Both the position numbers and the translations under genes were made by a program. A stretch of DNA of 64,000 bases. Source: Clostridium sp. CM027 (lineage in GTDB: Bacteria; Bacillota; Clostridia; Clostridiales; Clostridiaceae). This document shows, piece by piece, positions 29,096 through 39,617 of this stretch; position 1 is the first letter of the stretch; every line of letters begins with the position of its first letter. Location of the stretch: the NCBI RefSeq assembly GCF_024730565.1, contig NZ_CP077725.1, forward strand, positions 3,428,501-3,492,500. The letters run 5' to 3'. The notes beneath the pieces are model-generated. The model saw nothing but the letters and a program-made list of their open reading frames with translations, was not told where the DNA came from and did no database searches.

Positions 29096-30022
29096 ATGCT
29101 AAAAGGAAGACACTTAATTGAACCAATGGATTTTACAATATTAGAGCTTGAGGAGATTTTTGATTATGCAGATGAAATAATTAAAAAACCTGAAAATTTT
29201 TCTCATATATGTGATGGGAAAGTTTTGGCAACATTATTTTATGAACCAAGCACACGAACAAGATTAAGCTTTGAAGCGGCAATGTTAAGACTTGGAGGTC
29301 AGGTTTTAGGTTTTTCTGAGGCGAAATCAAGTTCGGCAGCAAAAGGGGAAAGTGTAGCAGATACTATAAGGACAGTAGAATGTTATGCAGATATTGCAGC
29401 CATGAGACATCCCAAAGAAGGAGCTCCTAAAGTTGCATCTATGCACTCTCAAATGCCAGTAATAAATGCCGGTGATGGTGGGCATCAACATCCAACTCAA
29501 ACATTAACAGATCTTTTAACCATAAGAAATATTAAAGGGTCATTATCAAACTTAACCATAGGAATTTGTGGTGATTTAAAGTTTGGTAGAACAGTTCACT
29601 CATTAATAAAAGCCATGTCAAGATATGAAAACATTAAATTTATACTAATTTCACCAAATGAATTAACAATTCCTAAATACATTAAATCGGAAGTATTGGA
29701 AAAAAATAATATGGAGTTCCTTGAAGTTGAAAAATTAGAGGATGTTATTGGAGATTTAGATATTTTATATATGACTAGAGTTCAAAAAGAAAGATTTTTT
29801 AACGAGGAAGATTATATAAGACTTAAAGATATTTATATACTGGATAAAGAAAAAATGCTAAAAGCTAAGAAAGATATGATAATTCTTCATCCACTACCTA
29901 GAGTTAATGAAATAGCTGTGGAAATCGACGCTGATCCAAGGGCATGTTACTTTAGACAAGCAAAATATGGTATGTATGCAAGAATGGCACTTATTGCTAA
30001 ACTTTTGGGGGTGGATAAGTAA
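29096..30022 (+). CDS. pyrB: Aspartate carbamoyltransferase catalytic subunit
   Basis: 308 aa. Carbamoyl-phosphate site [13 protein letters not shown], then [48 protein letters not shown] and [10 protein letters not shown]. Condenses carbamoyl phosphate with aspartate, the committed step of UMP synthesis. The frame is open from 29012, but that stretch contains the PyrR-like motif; ATG 29096 is preceded by AGGAG and gives the standard N-terminus ([14 protein letters not shown]). Stop and next start overlap (TAATG). Confidence 0.96.
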   Translation: MLKGRHLIEPMDFTILELEEIFDYADEIIKKPENFSHICDGKVLATLFYEPSTRTRLSFEAAMLRLGGQVLGFSEAKSSSAAKGESVADTIRTVECYADIAAMRHPKEGAPKVASMHSQMPVINAGDGGHQHPTQTLTDLLTIRNIKGSLSNLTIGICGDLKFGRTVHSLIKAMSRYENIKFILISPNELTIPKYIKSEVLEKNNMEFLEVEKLEDVIGDLDILYMTRVQKERFFNEEDYIRLKDIYILDKEKMLKAKKDMIILHPLPRVNEIAVEIDADPRACYFRQAKYGMYARMALIAKLLGVDK

Positions 30023-30456
30023 TGGTAACAATAAATAGCATAAAAAGAGGAATAGTAATAGATCATATTAAAGCGGGTGTAGGACTCAAAATATTCAACT
30101 ATTTAGGTCTTGATAATGCTCAATTTACAGTGGCGCTTATTATGAATGCACATAGCGGGAAGCTCGGAAAAAAGGATATAATTAAAATAGAAAACGAGAT
30201 TGATATAGATTTTACAGTGTTGGGGTTTATAGACCCTAACATAACAATAAATATAATAACTGGAGAAAAAATTGAAAATAAAGTTAAACTAAAGCTGCCA
30301 GATAAAATTGATAATGTTATAAGATGCAATAATCCAAGATGCATAACATCTGTAGAGCAAGAAATTTTGAATAGTTTCTACTTAGCAAATAGTGAAAAGG
30401 GCGAGTATAGATGTATATATTGTGATGAGATTAATAACCATACTACTGTATCGTAA
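30022..30456 (+). CDS. pyrI: Aspartate carbamoyltransferase regulatory subunit
   Basis: 144 aa. N-terminal allosteric domain ([39 protein letters not shown]) and C-terminal zinc domain with CNNPRC and CIYC (four Cys at about 107, 112, 135 and 138). Binds nucleotides and forms the heteromeric enzyme with PyrB. Start overlaps the pyrB stop. A 12-bp hairpin lies in the gap to pyrC. Confidence 0.95.
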   Translation: MVTINSIKRGIVIDHIKAGVGLKIFNYLGLDNAQFTVALIMNAHSGKLGKKDIIKIENEIDIDFTVLGFIDPNITINIITGEKIENKVKLKLPDKIDNVIRCNNPRCITSVEQEILNSFYLANSEKGEYRCIYCDEINNHTTVS

Positions 30457-30482
30457 TAAAACACATAATTATTAATATAAAG

Positions 30483-30514
30483 TGTACGGTTTAAATTGTG
30501 ACTTAGACCGTACA
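30483..30514 (+). other. Intercistronic hairpin between pyrI and pyrC
   Basis: TGTACGGTTTAA (30483-30494) pairs with TTAGACCGTACA (30503-30514), one T-G pair, 8-nt loop. It is followed by A rather than T, so it is not a forward terminator; an mRNA-stabilising or processing stem is likely. Confidence 0.6.
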
Positions 30515-30552
30515 AAAAAAATCGTAATACAGTGTGAAGGGATGGTAGAACT

Positions 30553-31740
30553 ATGGAATTGTTAATAAAGAACGCAAGGGTAGTTGATTCATCACAGGAT
30601 TTTATTGGCGATGTTTATATAAATAAAGGAACAATATATGAAATAGGAAAAAAACTAGAAAAAGACTGTGAGGTAATAAATGGAGAGGGATATATTTTAG
30701 CCCCTTCTTTTATAGATCTTCACAGTCATTTTAGAGAACCGGGGTATACATATAAAGAAGATATACTATCGGGAAGCCAGGCCGCAGTGCGGGGTGGATA
30801 TACTGCGGTAAACCTTATGGCAAATACAAAACCAGTATGTAGCTCAATGGATACAATAGATAAGGTGCTCAAAAAATCTAGGGAAATAAATCTCTTGGAC
30901 ATTCATCAATGTGCATCTATTACAGAGGATCTATTGGGGAAATCTATAGATCACCTAGGTCAGTTAACCAATGCAGTAAGATTTATATCGGATGATGGTA
31001 AAGGGGTTTATGATAGTCGTATAATGCTTGAGGCAATGGTTAAAGCTAAAGAAAAGGATTTAACAGTAATATCTCATGCTGAAAATGAAGAGTTAGTAGA
31101 AGTTGATACAAGGCTTGCTGAAAATATGATGACATGGAGAGATATAGCCCTTTCAAAATTCACAGGTTGTAAACTTCACTTAGCTCATGTTAGTACAAAA
31201 GAAGCTATGCAAGATATTATAAAAGGAAAACAGCAGGGGGGACGAATAACCTGTGAAGTTACGCCGCATCATCTAGCATTAACAGAAGAAACAAACTATA
31301 GGGTAAATCCACCTATGAGGAAAGTTGAGGATGTAAGCTTCTTAATACAAGCTATAAAAGATGGCTTTGTGGATGTTATAGCTACTGACCATGCGCCACA
31401 TAGTGTTGAGGATAAAATAAAGGGCGCTCCTGGTATATCAGGACTAGAAAGTTCATTTCCTGTATGCTACACTAAATTGGTAGGAGAAGGTCATATTACT
31501 TTAAATAAACTTTCTGAATTGATGTCAAAAAACCCAGCTAAAATTATGGGATTTAACAAGGGCGAAATAAAAATAGGTTATGATGGAGACTTGGTACTGT
31601 TAGATACTAAATCTAAATATAACATTGATCCTTCGCAGTTTTTATCTAAAGGACACAATTCCCCATTTGAGGGTAAGGCTGTAGTAGGTAGGGTAATGTG
31701 TACTATTAAGGCAGGGAGAATAATTTATAAAGATAAGTAG
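30553..31740 (+). CDS. pyrC: Dihydroorotase
   Basis: 395 aa, class I amidohydrolase. Metal-binding HSHFREPGYTYKEDI, NLMANTKPV, SHAENEELV, LHLAHVSTKEAM, CEVTPHHLAL and ATDHAPHS (catalytic Asp). Cyclises carbamoyl aspartate to dihydroorotate. GAAGGGATGG upstream of the ATG. All metal ligands appear present, so it should be catalytically active rather than a PyrC-like paralogue. Confidence 0.95.
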   Translation: MELLIKNARVVDSSQDFIGDVYINKGTIYEIGKKLEKDCEVINGEGYILAPSFIDLHSHFREPGYTYKEDILSGSQAAVRGGYTAVNLMANTKPVCSSMDTIDKVLKKSREINLLDIHQCASITEDLLGKSIDHLGQLTNAVRFISDDGKGVYDSRIMLEAMVKAKEKDLTVISHAENEELVEVDTRLAENMMTWRDIALSKFTGCKLHLAHVSTKEAMQDIIKGKQQGGRITCEVTPHHLALTEETNYRVNPPMRKVEDVSFLIQAIKDGFVDVIATDHAPHSVEDKIKGAPGISGLESSFPVCYTKLVGEGHITLNKLSELMSKNPAKIMGFNKGEIKIGYDGDLVLLDTKSKYNIDPSQFLSKGHNSPFEGKAVVGRVMCTIKAGRIIYKDK

Positions 31741-31791
31741 AAACAAACAAAGTGTTGATTTGTAAATAAAATGGTAAAGGCGGAATAATCT

Positions 31792-32661
31792 TTGATTATA
31801 GATAAATTATTTAAAAGTGTAGAAAAAAACGGTCATGTATGCGTTGGGCTTGATACGGATTTAGAATATTTACCAGTAGAGTTTAGGAATAAGTTTATGC
31901 ATGAGGAGCACGCGTTATACAGATTTAATCAAATGATAATTGATGCTACTTTTGATGTATCAGCTTGCTATAAGGTGCAAATAGCATATTATGAAGCTCT
32001 TGGATTAAAAGGTTTAAAAGTATACAAAGACACCTTGAGTTATATAAAAAGCAAAGGTGGCATAGTGATTGCAGATATTAAAAGAGGAGACATTGCAAAA
32101 ACTGCACAAATGTATGCTAAAGCTCATTTTGAAGGGGATTTTGAAAGTGACTTTATAACTATAAATCCGTACATGGGGATGGATAGTATTGAACCATATC
32201 TTCCTTATTTAAAAAATAAGGAAAAGGGATTATTCTCACTAGTAAGAACCTCCAATAAAGGAGCAGAAGATATAGAGTACATAGAGAATAAAGAAAATAA
32301 AAAGGTTTATGATATTGTGGGGGAAAAGTTATTAAAAATCGGAAGTGAATTTATTGGAGAGTGTGGATATAGCTCCATAGGTGGAGTAGTTGGGTGCACG
32401 CATATAGATGAAGGGTTAAAGATGAGAAATGATCTTCAAAAAATGTTTTTCTTAATACCGGGGTATGGAGCACAAGGTGGAGCAGCGAAAGATGTAGCCA
32501 TATATTTGAAAAATGGGAATGGTGGAGTAGTAAATGCATCTAGAAGTATTTTGCTTGCATACAAGAAAGCAGATAATGGTCAAATTCGTTTTGAACAGTG
32601 TGCTCGCGAAGAAGCTATAAAAATGAGAGACGAAATAAGAAAAGCCGCAAACAAAAAATAA
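31792..32661 (+). CDS. pyrF: Orotidine-5'-phosphate decarboxylase
   Basis: 289 aa, the longer type-2 form usual in clostridia. VCVGLDTDLEYLP at the N-terminus, catalytic Lys-Asp region GGIVIADIKRGDIAKTA, GVVGCTH and the phosphate loop IPGYGAQGGAAKD. Decarboxylates OMP to UMP, the last step. TTG start at 31792 with AAAGGCGG about 9 nt upstream; no ATG is available near. 51-bp gap from pyrC. Confidence 0.94.
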   Translation: MIIDKLFKSVEKNGHVCVGLDTDLEYLPVEFRNKFMHEEHALYRFNQMIIDATFDVSACYKVQIAYYEALGLKGLKVYKDTLSYIKSKGGIVIADIKRGDIAKTAQMYAKAHFEGDFESDFITINPYMGMDSIEPYLPYLKNKEKGLFSLVRTSNKGAEDIEYIENKENKKVYDIVGEKLLKIGSEFIGECGYSSIGGVVGCTHIDEGLKMRNDLQKMFFLIPGYGAQGGAAKDVAIYLKNGNGGVVNASRSILLAYKKADNGQIRFEQCAREEAIKMRDEIRKAANKK

Positions 32662-32696
32662 GATATATTCTTTATTAAAATGCTGGAGGGGTTTAT

Positions 32697-33431
32697 TTGA
32701 TATGTTCAGTAGAAAAGACATATGAAAATGTTGAAATAAGTGATGGCGTGTATAAGCTTTCTATAAAGGGCAAGTTTAACGTAAAACCAGGACAATTTTT
32801 TATGTTAAAGGTAAAAGAAATGGAGCCATTATTACCAAGACCTATAAGTGTGTATGATGTGGATGATGAGAAAATAAGCTTTTTATACCAAATAGTAGGT
32901 CAAGGTACAAAATATCTTAGTAAACTCTGCGCAAATGATGAACTTCAGATAATGGGGCCACTCGGAAATGGATTTGATGTGGAAAAAATAAAAGGGAAAA
33001 TTGCTGTTGTATCTGGAGGAATTGGAATAGCGCCACTTGTTTATCTGATCAAAAAACTTAGGTCGTGTGAAATAGATTTGTATGCAGGGTTTAGGACTGT
33101 GGATTATTCTGTGGATTCTGTGGAAAAATATGTAAATAAAATTAACTTATCCACAGAAAGTGGTAAAATTGGTCATAAGGGATACGTAACAGACATAATA
33201 AATGTAAAAGAATATGAAACTGTTATTTGCTGTGGACCAGAAATTATGATGAAAAAGGTTGTAAATATGTGTTGTGATGAAAAAGTGCCAGTATATGTGT
33301 CTATGGAAAACCATATGGCTTGCGGAATAGGTGCATGTCTTGTATGTACTTGTAAAACCGTGGGTGGAAATAAGAGAACCTGCAAGGATGGTCCAGTCTT
33401 TGAAGGAAAGGATTTGATTTTTAATGACTAA
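32697..33431 (+). CDS. pyrK: Dihydroorotate dehydrogenase B, electron-transfer subunit
   Basis: 244 aa. FAD-binding part ([22 protein letters not shown]), NAD-binding part ([17 protein letters not shown]) and C-terminal [2Fe-2S] cysteines in [14 protein letters not shown] with a fourth Cys in RTCKDGP. Passes electrons from dihydroorotate, via PyrD FMN, to NAD+. TTG start at 32697 after GGAGGGG. Overlaps pyrD by 8 nt, fitting a tight complex. Confidence 0.94.
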   Translation: MICSVEKTYENVEISDGVYKLSIKGKFNVKPGQFFMLKVKEMEPLLPRPISVYDVDDEKISFLYQIVGQGTKYLSKLCANDELQIMGPLGNGFDVEKIKGKIAVVSGGIGIAPLVYLIKKLRSCEIDLYAGFRTVDYSVDSVEKYVNKINLSTESGKIGHKGYVTDIINVKEYETVICCGPEIMMKKVVNMCCDEKVPVYVSMENHMACGIGACLVCTCKTVGGNKRTCKDGPVFEGKDLIFND

Positions 33432-34320
33432 AGTAGAATTATGCGGTGTGCATTTAAAAAATCCAGTCATAGCTGCATCTGGAACTTTTGGATTTGGCGA
33501 GGAGTATAGTAAGTATTACGATATTGGAAGACTTGGCGGCATATCAAGTAAAGGTCTTACGATAAATGAAAAGCAAGGTAATGATGGAATACGAATTTAT
33601 GAAACCCGTGGGGGAATGCTAAATAGTGTAGGACTTCAAAATCCAGGTATTGAAAATTTTATAAATACACAACTTCCGCAAATGCAACAATATAACACAG
33701 CTATAATTGCAAATGTTGGTGGAGGTAGTATAGAAGAATACATAATGGCAATAGAAAAATTAAATAATGAGGCTATAGATATAGTCGAATTAAACATATC
33801 CTGCCCTAATGTAAAATGTGGGGGTATGGCTTTTGGAATTAAATCAAAGGTAGCATATGAAGCAGTGAAAGAAATTAAGAGTATTTGCAAGAAACCTCTT
33901 ATGGTTAAACTTTCACCGAATGCAGAGGACATAGTAGATATGGCATATAAATGCTGTGAAGCTGGAGCAGATGCATTATCTTTAGTAAATACGTTTAAAG
34001 GTATGGCAGTTGATATACATAAACGAAAAGCGATTTTTAATAATATATATGCAGGGGTATCAGGACCAGCTATAAAACCTATGGCACTCAGAATGGTACA
34101 TGAAGTATGTAAAGCTGTAAATATACCAGTTGTAGGTATGGGTGGTATAACTAGCTTTGAGGATGCTATAGAATTTATAATGGTGGGAGCAGAGGCGGTT
34201 CAAGTTGGAACTGCCAATTTCATAAAACCGGATATTTGCAATGATATAATCGACGGAATTGAGAAGTATATGATAAAAGAAGGTATTAAAGATCTAAGTG
34301 AAATTAGAGGGATTATATAG
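33424..34320 (+). CDS. pyrD: Dihydroorotate dehydrogenase B, catalytic subunit
   Basis: 298 aa. [38 protein letters not shown] (catalytic Cys region for class 1B), [40 protein letters not shown] (FMN phosphate). Oxidises dihydroorotate to orotate using FMN. ATG at 33424 lies inside pyrK. NAD-dependent 1B type suits an anaerobe without quinones. Confidence 0.96.
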   Translation: MTKVELCGVHLKNPVIAASGTFGFGEEYSKYYDIGRLGGISSKGLTINEKQGNDGIRIYETRGGMLNSVGLQNPGIENFINTQLPQMQQYNTAIIANVGGGSIEEYIMAIEKLNNEAIDIVELNISCPNVKCGGMAFGIKSKVAYEAVKEIKSICKKPLMVKLSPNAEDIVDMAYKCCEAGADALSLVNTFKGMAVDIHKRKAIFNNIYAGVSGPAIKPMALRMVHEVCKAVNIPVVGMGGITSFEDAIEFIMVGAEAVQVGTANFIKPDICNDIIDGIEKYMIKEGIKDLSEIRGII

Positions 34321-34331
34321 GAGGAGATACT

Positions 34332-34898
34332 ATGAATATTAATGTTTTAGATATATTAAAAGAATCAGGTGCGCTACTTGAGGGACATTTTCTGTTATCT
34401 TCAGGAAGACACAGCAATAGGTATTGCCAATGTGCAAAATTGCTTCAGTATCCAGACAAGGCTGAAAAGGTACTAAGTGTAGTAGTAGAAAAGATTAAAG
34501 ATATAGATTTTGATGTGGTAGTAGGCCCGGCGATGGGTGGTATAATAGTAGCTTATGAAGTAGGTAGACAAACAGGAAAGCCTGCTATATTTACTGAAAG
34601 AGTAAACGGCACCTTCGAACTTAGACGTGGATTTGAAATTAAAAAGGGACAAAAGGTTTTAATTACAGAGGATGTAGTAACTACTGGCAAGTCTTCTTTA
34701 GAAACAATAAAAGTCTTAAAAGAACTTGGGGCAGAAGTAGTTGGGATATGTTGCATAGTAGATAGAGGAAGTAGCACTATTGATTATCCTATCTATAGCT
34801 CAATAAAACTAGATATTGAAAGTTACGATCCATCAGAGTGCCCACTTTGTAAAGCTGGAACAGCTTACATAAAACCTGGTAGTAGAAATATAAAATAA
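34332..34898 (+). CDS. pyrE: Orotate phosphoribosyltransferase
   Basis: 188 aa. [18 protein letters not shown] orotate site, [41 protein letters not shown] with the PRPP loop. Joins orotate and PRPP to OMP. GGAGGAG precedes the ATG, 11 nt after pyrD. Last gene of the operon; a MITE-like repeat begins about 20 bp downstream and may provide termination. Confidence 0.95.
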   Translation: MNINVLDILKESGALLEGHFLLSSGRHSNRYCQCAKLLQYPDKAEKVLSVVVEKIKDIDFDVVVGPAMGGIIVAYEVGRQTGKPAIFTERVNGTFELRRGFEIKKGQKVLITEDVVTTGKSSLETIKVLKELGAEVVGICCIVDRGSSTIDYPIYSSIKLDIESYDPSECPLCKAGTAYIKPGSRNIK

Positions 34899-34919
34899 AT
34901 GTAATCTTTTTTTCTCACA

Positions 34920-35127
34920 GAATGCTGTAATGAAGAGTATATATTGCTGAAATGCGCTCACTTTGCCAAGGAATTCTAAAATTAATATTATTTTAAGTTG
35001 CTAAAAAATGCAAACTTGCTGCGTTCAAACATGCATTTTTCTTTACTCAACTGAAAATAATATTAATTAAGAATTACTAAGCGTCGCTCGAACGCATTCT
35101 ACGCAATATATACTTTTATTAGCATTC
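34920..35127. repeat. MITE-like imperfect palindrome, copy 3
   Basis: 208-bp element between pyrE and the methyltransferase gene. Outer ends GAATGCT...GTATATATTGC and, in reverse complement, GAATGCTAATAAAAGTATAT match each other. Inner arms pair (AATTAATATTATTTT with AAAATAATATTAATT), and the centre (35005-35042) is a hairpin AAAAATGCA/TGCATTTTT whose sequence resembles copy 1 in inverse orientation. It fills nearly all of the 297-bp gap. No ORF. Confidence 0.8.
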
Positions 35128-35195
35128 TCTAAGAAAAAAGATATAATTGGGTCGCTAATAGTTGTTTAAGAAGATAACGCACTATGTTACTAAAA

Positions 35196-35816
35196 TTATT
35201 CTTCTTTTGTAATTTCAAATATTCGAGTATAATCACATTTTTTCTCGCTCAAGACTTTTAGAGAAAATTTTTCAACATATTTTTTTATGTCCAATTGTAA
35301 AAACTCTTTAAATCCCTTTGGTTCTAATAGTTTAATAATTAAAAATAGAAGTTTTTGAATAAGTTTTTTAGGTTGAGCCCATTCAACAACAACTATTTTG
35401 CCTTTGTTTTTTAATACTCTTTTGGATTCTTTCATTATTTCATACCTTATATTATCATCAACTTCGTGTAAAACTAATGAAATTAAGACGACATCAAAAT
35501 AATTGTCATCAAAGTTCATATTTGTTGCATCCATAACAAGGGTTTCGATATTTCGGATTCCCCTTTTTTCTATTTTCTCTTTGGCAAGTGCTAACATTTC
35601 TTTAGATAAATCAATGCCAACTATTTCAGTGTTTATTCTGTTATCTGCAATAATAATACTGTTGGTAGCCGTTCCAATACAAACTTCCAATACTTTTGAT
35701 TTTTGCTCTGATATAAAGTCCAATATACCTTCTCTTGGATTGGTCTTTGTACAATTAAAGTAGAAAACGTCTACTAAATCATAAAATTTTGAAATAATCC
35801 TATATTGTAAATTCAT
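35196..35816 (-). CDS. Class I SAM-dependent methyltransferase (UbiE-like)
   Basis: 206 aa. SAM-binding motif I VLEVCIGTATNSIIIADN, then VGIDLSKEMLALAKEK (acidic residue for ribose), LVMDATNMNFDDNYFDVV and VLKNKGKIVVVEWAQP. These match the Methyltransf_11/UbiE group that methylates small molecules; anaerobic neighbours give no hint of a quinone substrate, so the substrate is open. AAGGGAGGAAAG before the ATG. Monocistronic; not co-directed with pyr or pfl genes in a clear operon. Confidence 0.85.
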   Translation of the reverse strand: MNLQYRIISKFYDLVDVFYFNCTKTNPREGILDFISEQKSKVLEVCIGTATNSIIIADNRINTEIVGIDLSKEMLALAKEKIEKRGIRNIETLVMDATNMNFDDNYFDVVLISLVLHEVDDNIRYEIMKESKRVLKNKGKIVVVEWAQPKKLIQKLLFLIIKLLEPKGFKEFLQLDIKKYVEKFSLKVLSEKKCDYTRIFEITKEE

Positions 35817-36091
35817 ACTTTCCTCCCTTATTGAGTTAATAATATTTGGCTTTGTACTAAAATATCTTCCTATATAGATTATAAATTCTATAGTTTCATA
35901 TTTGTGGGATGAGGGATTAAATAAATGAAAACCTCCAATAACAAAATCTATATTTTTATGTGTAGTTGTTTATATATTCATATGTTCACATATTCATATG
36001 TTCGTTTATTATTTTACTGCAAAAATTCAACTGAGTCAATCGTTACTTATTATACAATTAGTACCTTAAATTATATTCAGGATGTTAATAT
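35817..36091. other. Non-coding gap upstream of the methyltransferase
   Basis: About 275 bp with no convincing gene. It contains the promoter side of the methyltransferase and a short direct repeat of CATATGTTC (near 35978-36003) in low-complexity sequence. A 61-codon frame (35925-36110) has no ribosome site and is not accepted. Confidence 0.5.
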
Positions 36092-36127
36092 AGCAAAACC
36101 CACATCATAATTGATATGGGTTTTGCT
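36092..36127. terminator. Bidirectional hairpin AGCAAAACCC...GGGTTTTGCT
   Basis: 15-bp arms 36092-36106 and 36113-36127 with one internal mismatch. The flanks are not strongly T-rich on either side. Position downstream of pflA and upstream of the methyltransferase gene suggests a transcriptional boundary. Confidence 0.6.
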
Positions 36128-36169
36128 TGCGACGTCATATACATAATAGTATGAACTTTCTCCGGAAGT

Positions 36170-36243
36170 GACTAAAAATAAGAAGAGTAGAAACATTAGA
36201 ATTCCTTAATGGATTTCCATGTTTCAAACTCTTATTTGTAGTC
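36170..36243 (-). terminator. Nested inverted repeat downstream of pflA
   Basis: Outer arms GACTAAAAATAAG (36170-36182) and CTTATTTGTAGTC (36231-36243), inner arms GAAACAT (36190-36196) and ATGTTTC (36219-36225). In the pflA direction the 3' arm ends TTATTTTTAG, which fits a terminator. Confidence 0.6.
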
Positions 36244-36264
36244 ATGCAGGAAAATTTCGTATTT

Positions 36265-36990
36265 TTATTTGATATTAAGTAAATTATTTATTAGTGTTTG
36301 GAGTTCTTTAGTTTTATCTTTATCCATTGGTTCTACACCTTTTAATTTATAAGGGATAGATAAAGCTTCGTATTTACTTACTCCAAGAACGTGATAGGAA
36401 AGAAGCTCTACTTTATCAACATTTGGAACCTCTTTACTAATAATTTTCGCGAGTTTAGTTATATGTTCCACAGAATCTGTAATTCCGGGTACAACAACAT
36501 GTCTTACCCAAACTCTAGATTTAGAGTGTCTTAACGCTTCTAAAAATGTATTAACATCAGTTGAATCTCTGCCAGTTAAATTAACATAACCTTGACCAGT
36601 TGTATGCTTTATATCCAAAAGAACTAAATCTGTATGCTTTAATATATCAGAATAGTCACCATCACCAAAACCAGCTGTATCTATGGCAGTATGGATACCA
36701 TTTTGTTTACATAATTTTAAACACTCAAGTAGAAATTGTGGTTGAACTAACGGGTCGCCGCCAGAGAAAGTAACTCCACCGGAAGATCTATTAAAATATG
36801 GTTTGAATCTAATGATTTTTTGAACAATTTCTTCCGCAGTCATTTCAATGCCGCCACTTAGATTCCAAGTATCGGGGTTGTGGCAATAGGCACATCTTAG
36901 TTTGCAGCCTTGAAAAAAAACTACTACTCTTATTCCAGGACCATCAACCAGGCCCATGCTCTCTATAGAATGAATTTTACCTTTTACCAT
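36265..36990 (-). CDS. pflA: Pyruvate formate-lyase activating enzyme
   Basis: 241-aa radical-SAM protein. FQGCKLRCAYCHNPDTW carries the CxxxCxxC [4Fe-4S] motif (about Cys30, 34 and 37), followed by GGVTFSGGDPLVQP (SAM contact). Uses reduced flavodoxin and SAM to abstract hydrogen from the PflB glycine. GAAGGAGGAG upstream of its ATG. Follows pflB on the minus strand after a hairpin, the normal order. Confidence 0.96.
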   Translation of the reverse strand: MVKGKIHSIESMGLVDGPGIRVVVFFQGCKLRCAYCHNPDTWNLSGGIEMTAEEIVQKIIRFKPYFNRSSGGVTFSGGDPLVQPQFLLECLKLCKQNGIHTAIDTAGFGDGDYSDILKHTDLVLLDIKHTTGQGYVNLTGRDSTDVNTFLEALRHSKSRVWVRHVVVPGITDSVEHITKLAKIISKEVPNVDKVELLSYHVLGVSKYEALSIPYKLKGVEPMDKDKTKELQTLINNLLNIK

Positions 36991-37122
36991 ATATACTCCT
37001 CCTTCAGATTTGTTACAAGAAATTTCAATGTCAAAACTAGATTATATTCATTTCATATTAAAACAAAAACAATATTTTTGCTTTAATATAAAATGAAACC
37101 CACAATTAGTTTTATATAAATT

Positions 37123-37149
37123 GAGAAGTGCTTATAATAAGCACCTCTC
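37123..37149 (-). terminator. Hairpin between pflB and pflA
   Basis: 12-bp stem GAGAAGTGCTTA (37123-37134) with TAAGCACCTCTC (37138-37149), one mismatch-like wobble. The pflB transcript would meet it 20 nt after its stop; the following T-run is weak, so read-through to pflA is expected, giving more PflB than activase. Confidence 0.68.
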
Positions 37150-37166
37150 ATAATATATAAAATTAT

Positions 37167-39395
37167 TTAGATTTTATCATGGAAAGTTCTGCTAATAACT
37201 TCAAGTTGTTGTTCTTTTGATAATCTATTAAAATGAACCGCATATCCTGAAACTCTTATTGTGAGTGTTGGATATTTGTCTGGATTCTCATAAGCATCAA
37301 CTAAAACTTCTCTATTTAGTACATTTACATTTAAATGGTGTGCACTTTGTGCAAAATAACCATCTAAAAGGAAAACTAGATTATTTATTCTTGTAGATTC
37401 ATCTATTCCAAGTGCAGCTGGTACTATTGAAAAAGTATTTGAAACTCCGTCTTGGCAATAATTTCTATAAGGAATCTTAGCAACTGAATTTAATGATGCT
37501 AATGCTCCATTTTCATCGTTACATTGTGTTGGGTTTGCTCCAGGAGCAAGTGCTATACCTTGTTTTCTTCCATCAGGAGTTGCTCCTGTCTTCTTACCAT
37601 AAACTACATTTGATGTAATAGTAAGTGCTGATAAAGTATGCTCTGCTCCCTTATATGTAGGGTGTGTTTTAAGATTATCGCTGAATTCCTTTATAAGATT
37701 AACAGCTAAATCATCAACTCTATCATCATCATTTCCGTATTTAGGGAAATCTCCTTCAATTTTAAAATCAACGGTTATGCCATTCTCATTTCTTATTGGA
37801 GATACCTTAGCAAATTTTATAGCACTTAAGGAGTCGGCTGCAACAGAAAGCCCTGCTACTCCAAATGCCATGAAGTATTTAAGATCACTATCATGAAGAG
37901 AAAGTTGACCAGCTTCATAAGCATATTTATCATGCATATAATGTATGGTATTCATTGTATCCACATACATTTGCGCAACATATTTTAAAACTTTTGAATA
38001 CATTTTTCTAACTGTTTTGTAGTCAAGAATTTCATCAGTTGTCTTTTCAATTCCAGGTACCACAAGTTTGCCTTTTAATTCGTCGACTCCGCCATTAAGC
38101 GATAGTAATAAAGATTTTGCAAGGTTAGCTCTTGCTCCAAAGAATTGCATTCTCTTACCAATTTCCATAGCAGATACACAACAAGCTATACCATAATCCT
38201 CACCATATATTGGTCTCATTATATCATCATTTTCATATTGTACGGCATCAGTTTCGATAGACATTTTAGCACAATACTTTTTGAAAGTTTCTGGTAATTT
38301 TTCTGACCAAAGTACAGTCATGTTAGGTTCTGGTGCTGATCCTAGGTTTGTTAATGTATGAAGGAATCTAAAAGAATTCTTTGTTACCATTGCTTTGCCA
38401 TTAAGAGCAACGCCACCTATTGATTCTGTTACCCAATTTGGATCTCCACCAAATAAATCATTATATTCAGGAGTTCTAAGATGTCTTGCCATTCTAAGTT
38501 TAATTACGAATTGATCAATAATCTCTTGAGCTTCATTTTCGGTTATTAAACCTTTCGCCAAATCTCTTTCAAAATAAATATCTAAGAAAGTAGTAGTTCG
38601 TCCAAGTGACATTGCAGCGCCGTTGTTTTCTTTTATTCCTGCAAGGTATCCTAAATAAACTGCTTGTACAGCTTCTTGTGCAGTGGTAGCCGGTTTTGAA
38701 ATATCAACGCCGTATTTTGAAGCCATGCTTTTTATTTGACCAAGTGCTTTAATTTGCATGCTTAGTTCTTCTCTGTGTCTTATTAAATCATCTGATGCAC
38801 GTCCTGTTAATTCTTTTAAATCTTTTTTCTTCTGCTCTACTAAATAATCTAATCCATAAAGAGCTATTCTTCTGTAATCTCCTATTATTCTTCCTCTACC
38901 ATATGCATCTGGAAGTCCAGTTAATAATCCTACGTTTCTTGCAACTTTAGTAGCATCAGAATATGCATCGAAAACTCCTTCATTATGAGTTTTTCTATAC
39001 TTAGGGAAGTATTTTTTTATATCCTTGTTTAATTCGTAGCCATACTCTTCAAGTGATTGCTCTACCATTCTAAAGCCACCAAATGGGTTTACTATTCTTT
39101 TGAGTGGTGCATCTGTTTGTAATCCAACAATTACTTCATTTTTTTTATCTATATATCCAGGTGCAAAATTATCTATGCCTGAAACCTCATTAGTTTCTAC
39201 ATCTATAATACCTTTCTTTATTTCTTCTATAATAAGGGAATTAGCTTTATTCCAAACTTTATTAGTTTTATCAGTTGTTCCTACTAAGAAACTATCATCA
39301 CCTTCATATAAGGTATAATTTTTTTGAATAAAGTCTTTTACATTAATTTCATCTTTCCACTGGTCGCCTTTAAAGCCTGTCCATTGTTTAAACAT
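37167..39395 (-). CDS. pflB: Pyruvate formate-lyase (formate C-acetyltransferase)
   Basis: 742 aa, standard length. Catalytic cysteine pair GIACCVSAM (Cys405-Cys406) and the radical glycine in RVSGYAVHF (Gly717). Also [13 protein letters not shown] and [17 protein letters not shown]. Splits pyruvate with CoA into acetyl-CoA and formate without oxidation, in anaerobic fermentation. AAGGAGG before the ATG. The true pyruvate enzyme rather than a glycerol dehydratase-like paralogue is suggested by length and motifs. A 559-bp upstream gap holds possible regulatory sites. Confidence 0.97.
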   Translation of the reverse strand: MFKQWTGFKGDQWKDEINVKDFIQKNYTLYEGDDSFLVGTTDKTNKVWNKANSLIIEEIKKGIIDVETNEVSGIDNFAPGYIDKKNEVIVGLQTDAPLKRIVNPFGGFRMVEQSLEEYGYELNKDIKKYFPKYRKTHNEGVFDAYSDATKVARNVGLLTGLPDAYGRGRIIGDYRRIALYGLDYLVEQKKKDLKELTGRASDDLIRHREELSMQIKALGQIKSMASKYGVDISKPATTAQEAVQAVYLGYLAGIKENNGAAMSLGRTTTFLDIYFERDLAKGLITENEAQEIIDQFVIKLRMARHLRTPEYNDLFGGDPNWVTESIGGVALNGKAMVTKNSFRFLHTLTNLGSAPEPNMTVLWSEKLPETFKKYCAKMSIETDAVQYENDDIMRPIYGEDYGIACCVSAMEIGKRMQFFGARANLAKSLLLSLNGGVDELKGKLVVPGIEKTTDEILDYKTVRKMYSKVLKYVAQMYVDTMNTIHYMHDKYAYEAGQLSLHDSDLKYFMAFGVAGLSVAADSLSAIKFAKVSPIRNENGITVDFKIEGDFPKYGNDDDRVDDLAVNLIKEFSDNLKTHPTYKGAEHTLSALTITSNVVYGKKTGATPDGRKQGIALAPGANPTQCNDENGALASLNSVAKIPYRNYCQDGVSNTFSIVPAALGIDESTRINNLVFLLDGYFAQSAHHLNVNVLNREVLVDAYENPDKYPTLTIRVSGYAVHFNRLSKEQQLEVISRTFHDKI

Positions 39396-39440
39396 TTGTT
39401 TTCCTCCTTATAATACATTAATGTTATAATATTTTTTAAA

Positions 39441-39464
39441 GTGATTGGTTTTACATAAAATCAC
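39441..39464. promoter_or_regulatory. Inverted repeat GTGATT-N12-AATCAC upstream of pflB
   Basis: GTGATT (39441-39446) and AATCAC (39459-39464) lie about 50-70 bp upstream of the pflB start on the divergent side. Only 6-bp arms, so it is suggestive of a regulator site and no family is assigned. Confidence 0.3.
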
Positions 39465-39617
39465 AACAAATTCATAAAATAATCGATATATAGTAGTGGT
39501 AATTTAAATTGATTATGTCGATATATATATTGTAATATTAAAAATGAAACAGTTCAAGTGTTTTATAAAAGTTGGAAAATTGAGAATATTCAGATGACTA
39601 TGCGAACGTTGAAATAC

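Noticed and set aside
35925-36110. 61-codon plus-strand frame between the methyltransferase and pflA
   Set aside because: No Shine-Dalgarno, low-complexity translation, and its end overlaps a hairpin.
36170-36243. Nested inverted repeat as another MITE-like copy
   Set aside because: It shares no terminal sequence with the AAAAGTATATATTGCG family; read as a terminator downstream of pflA.
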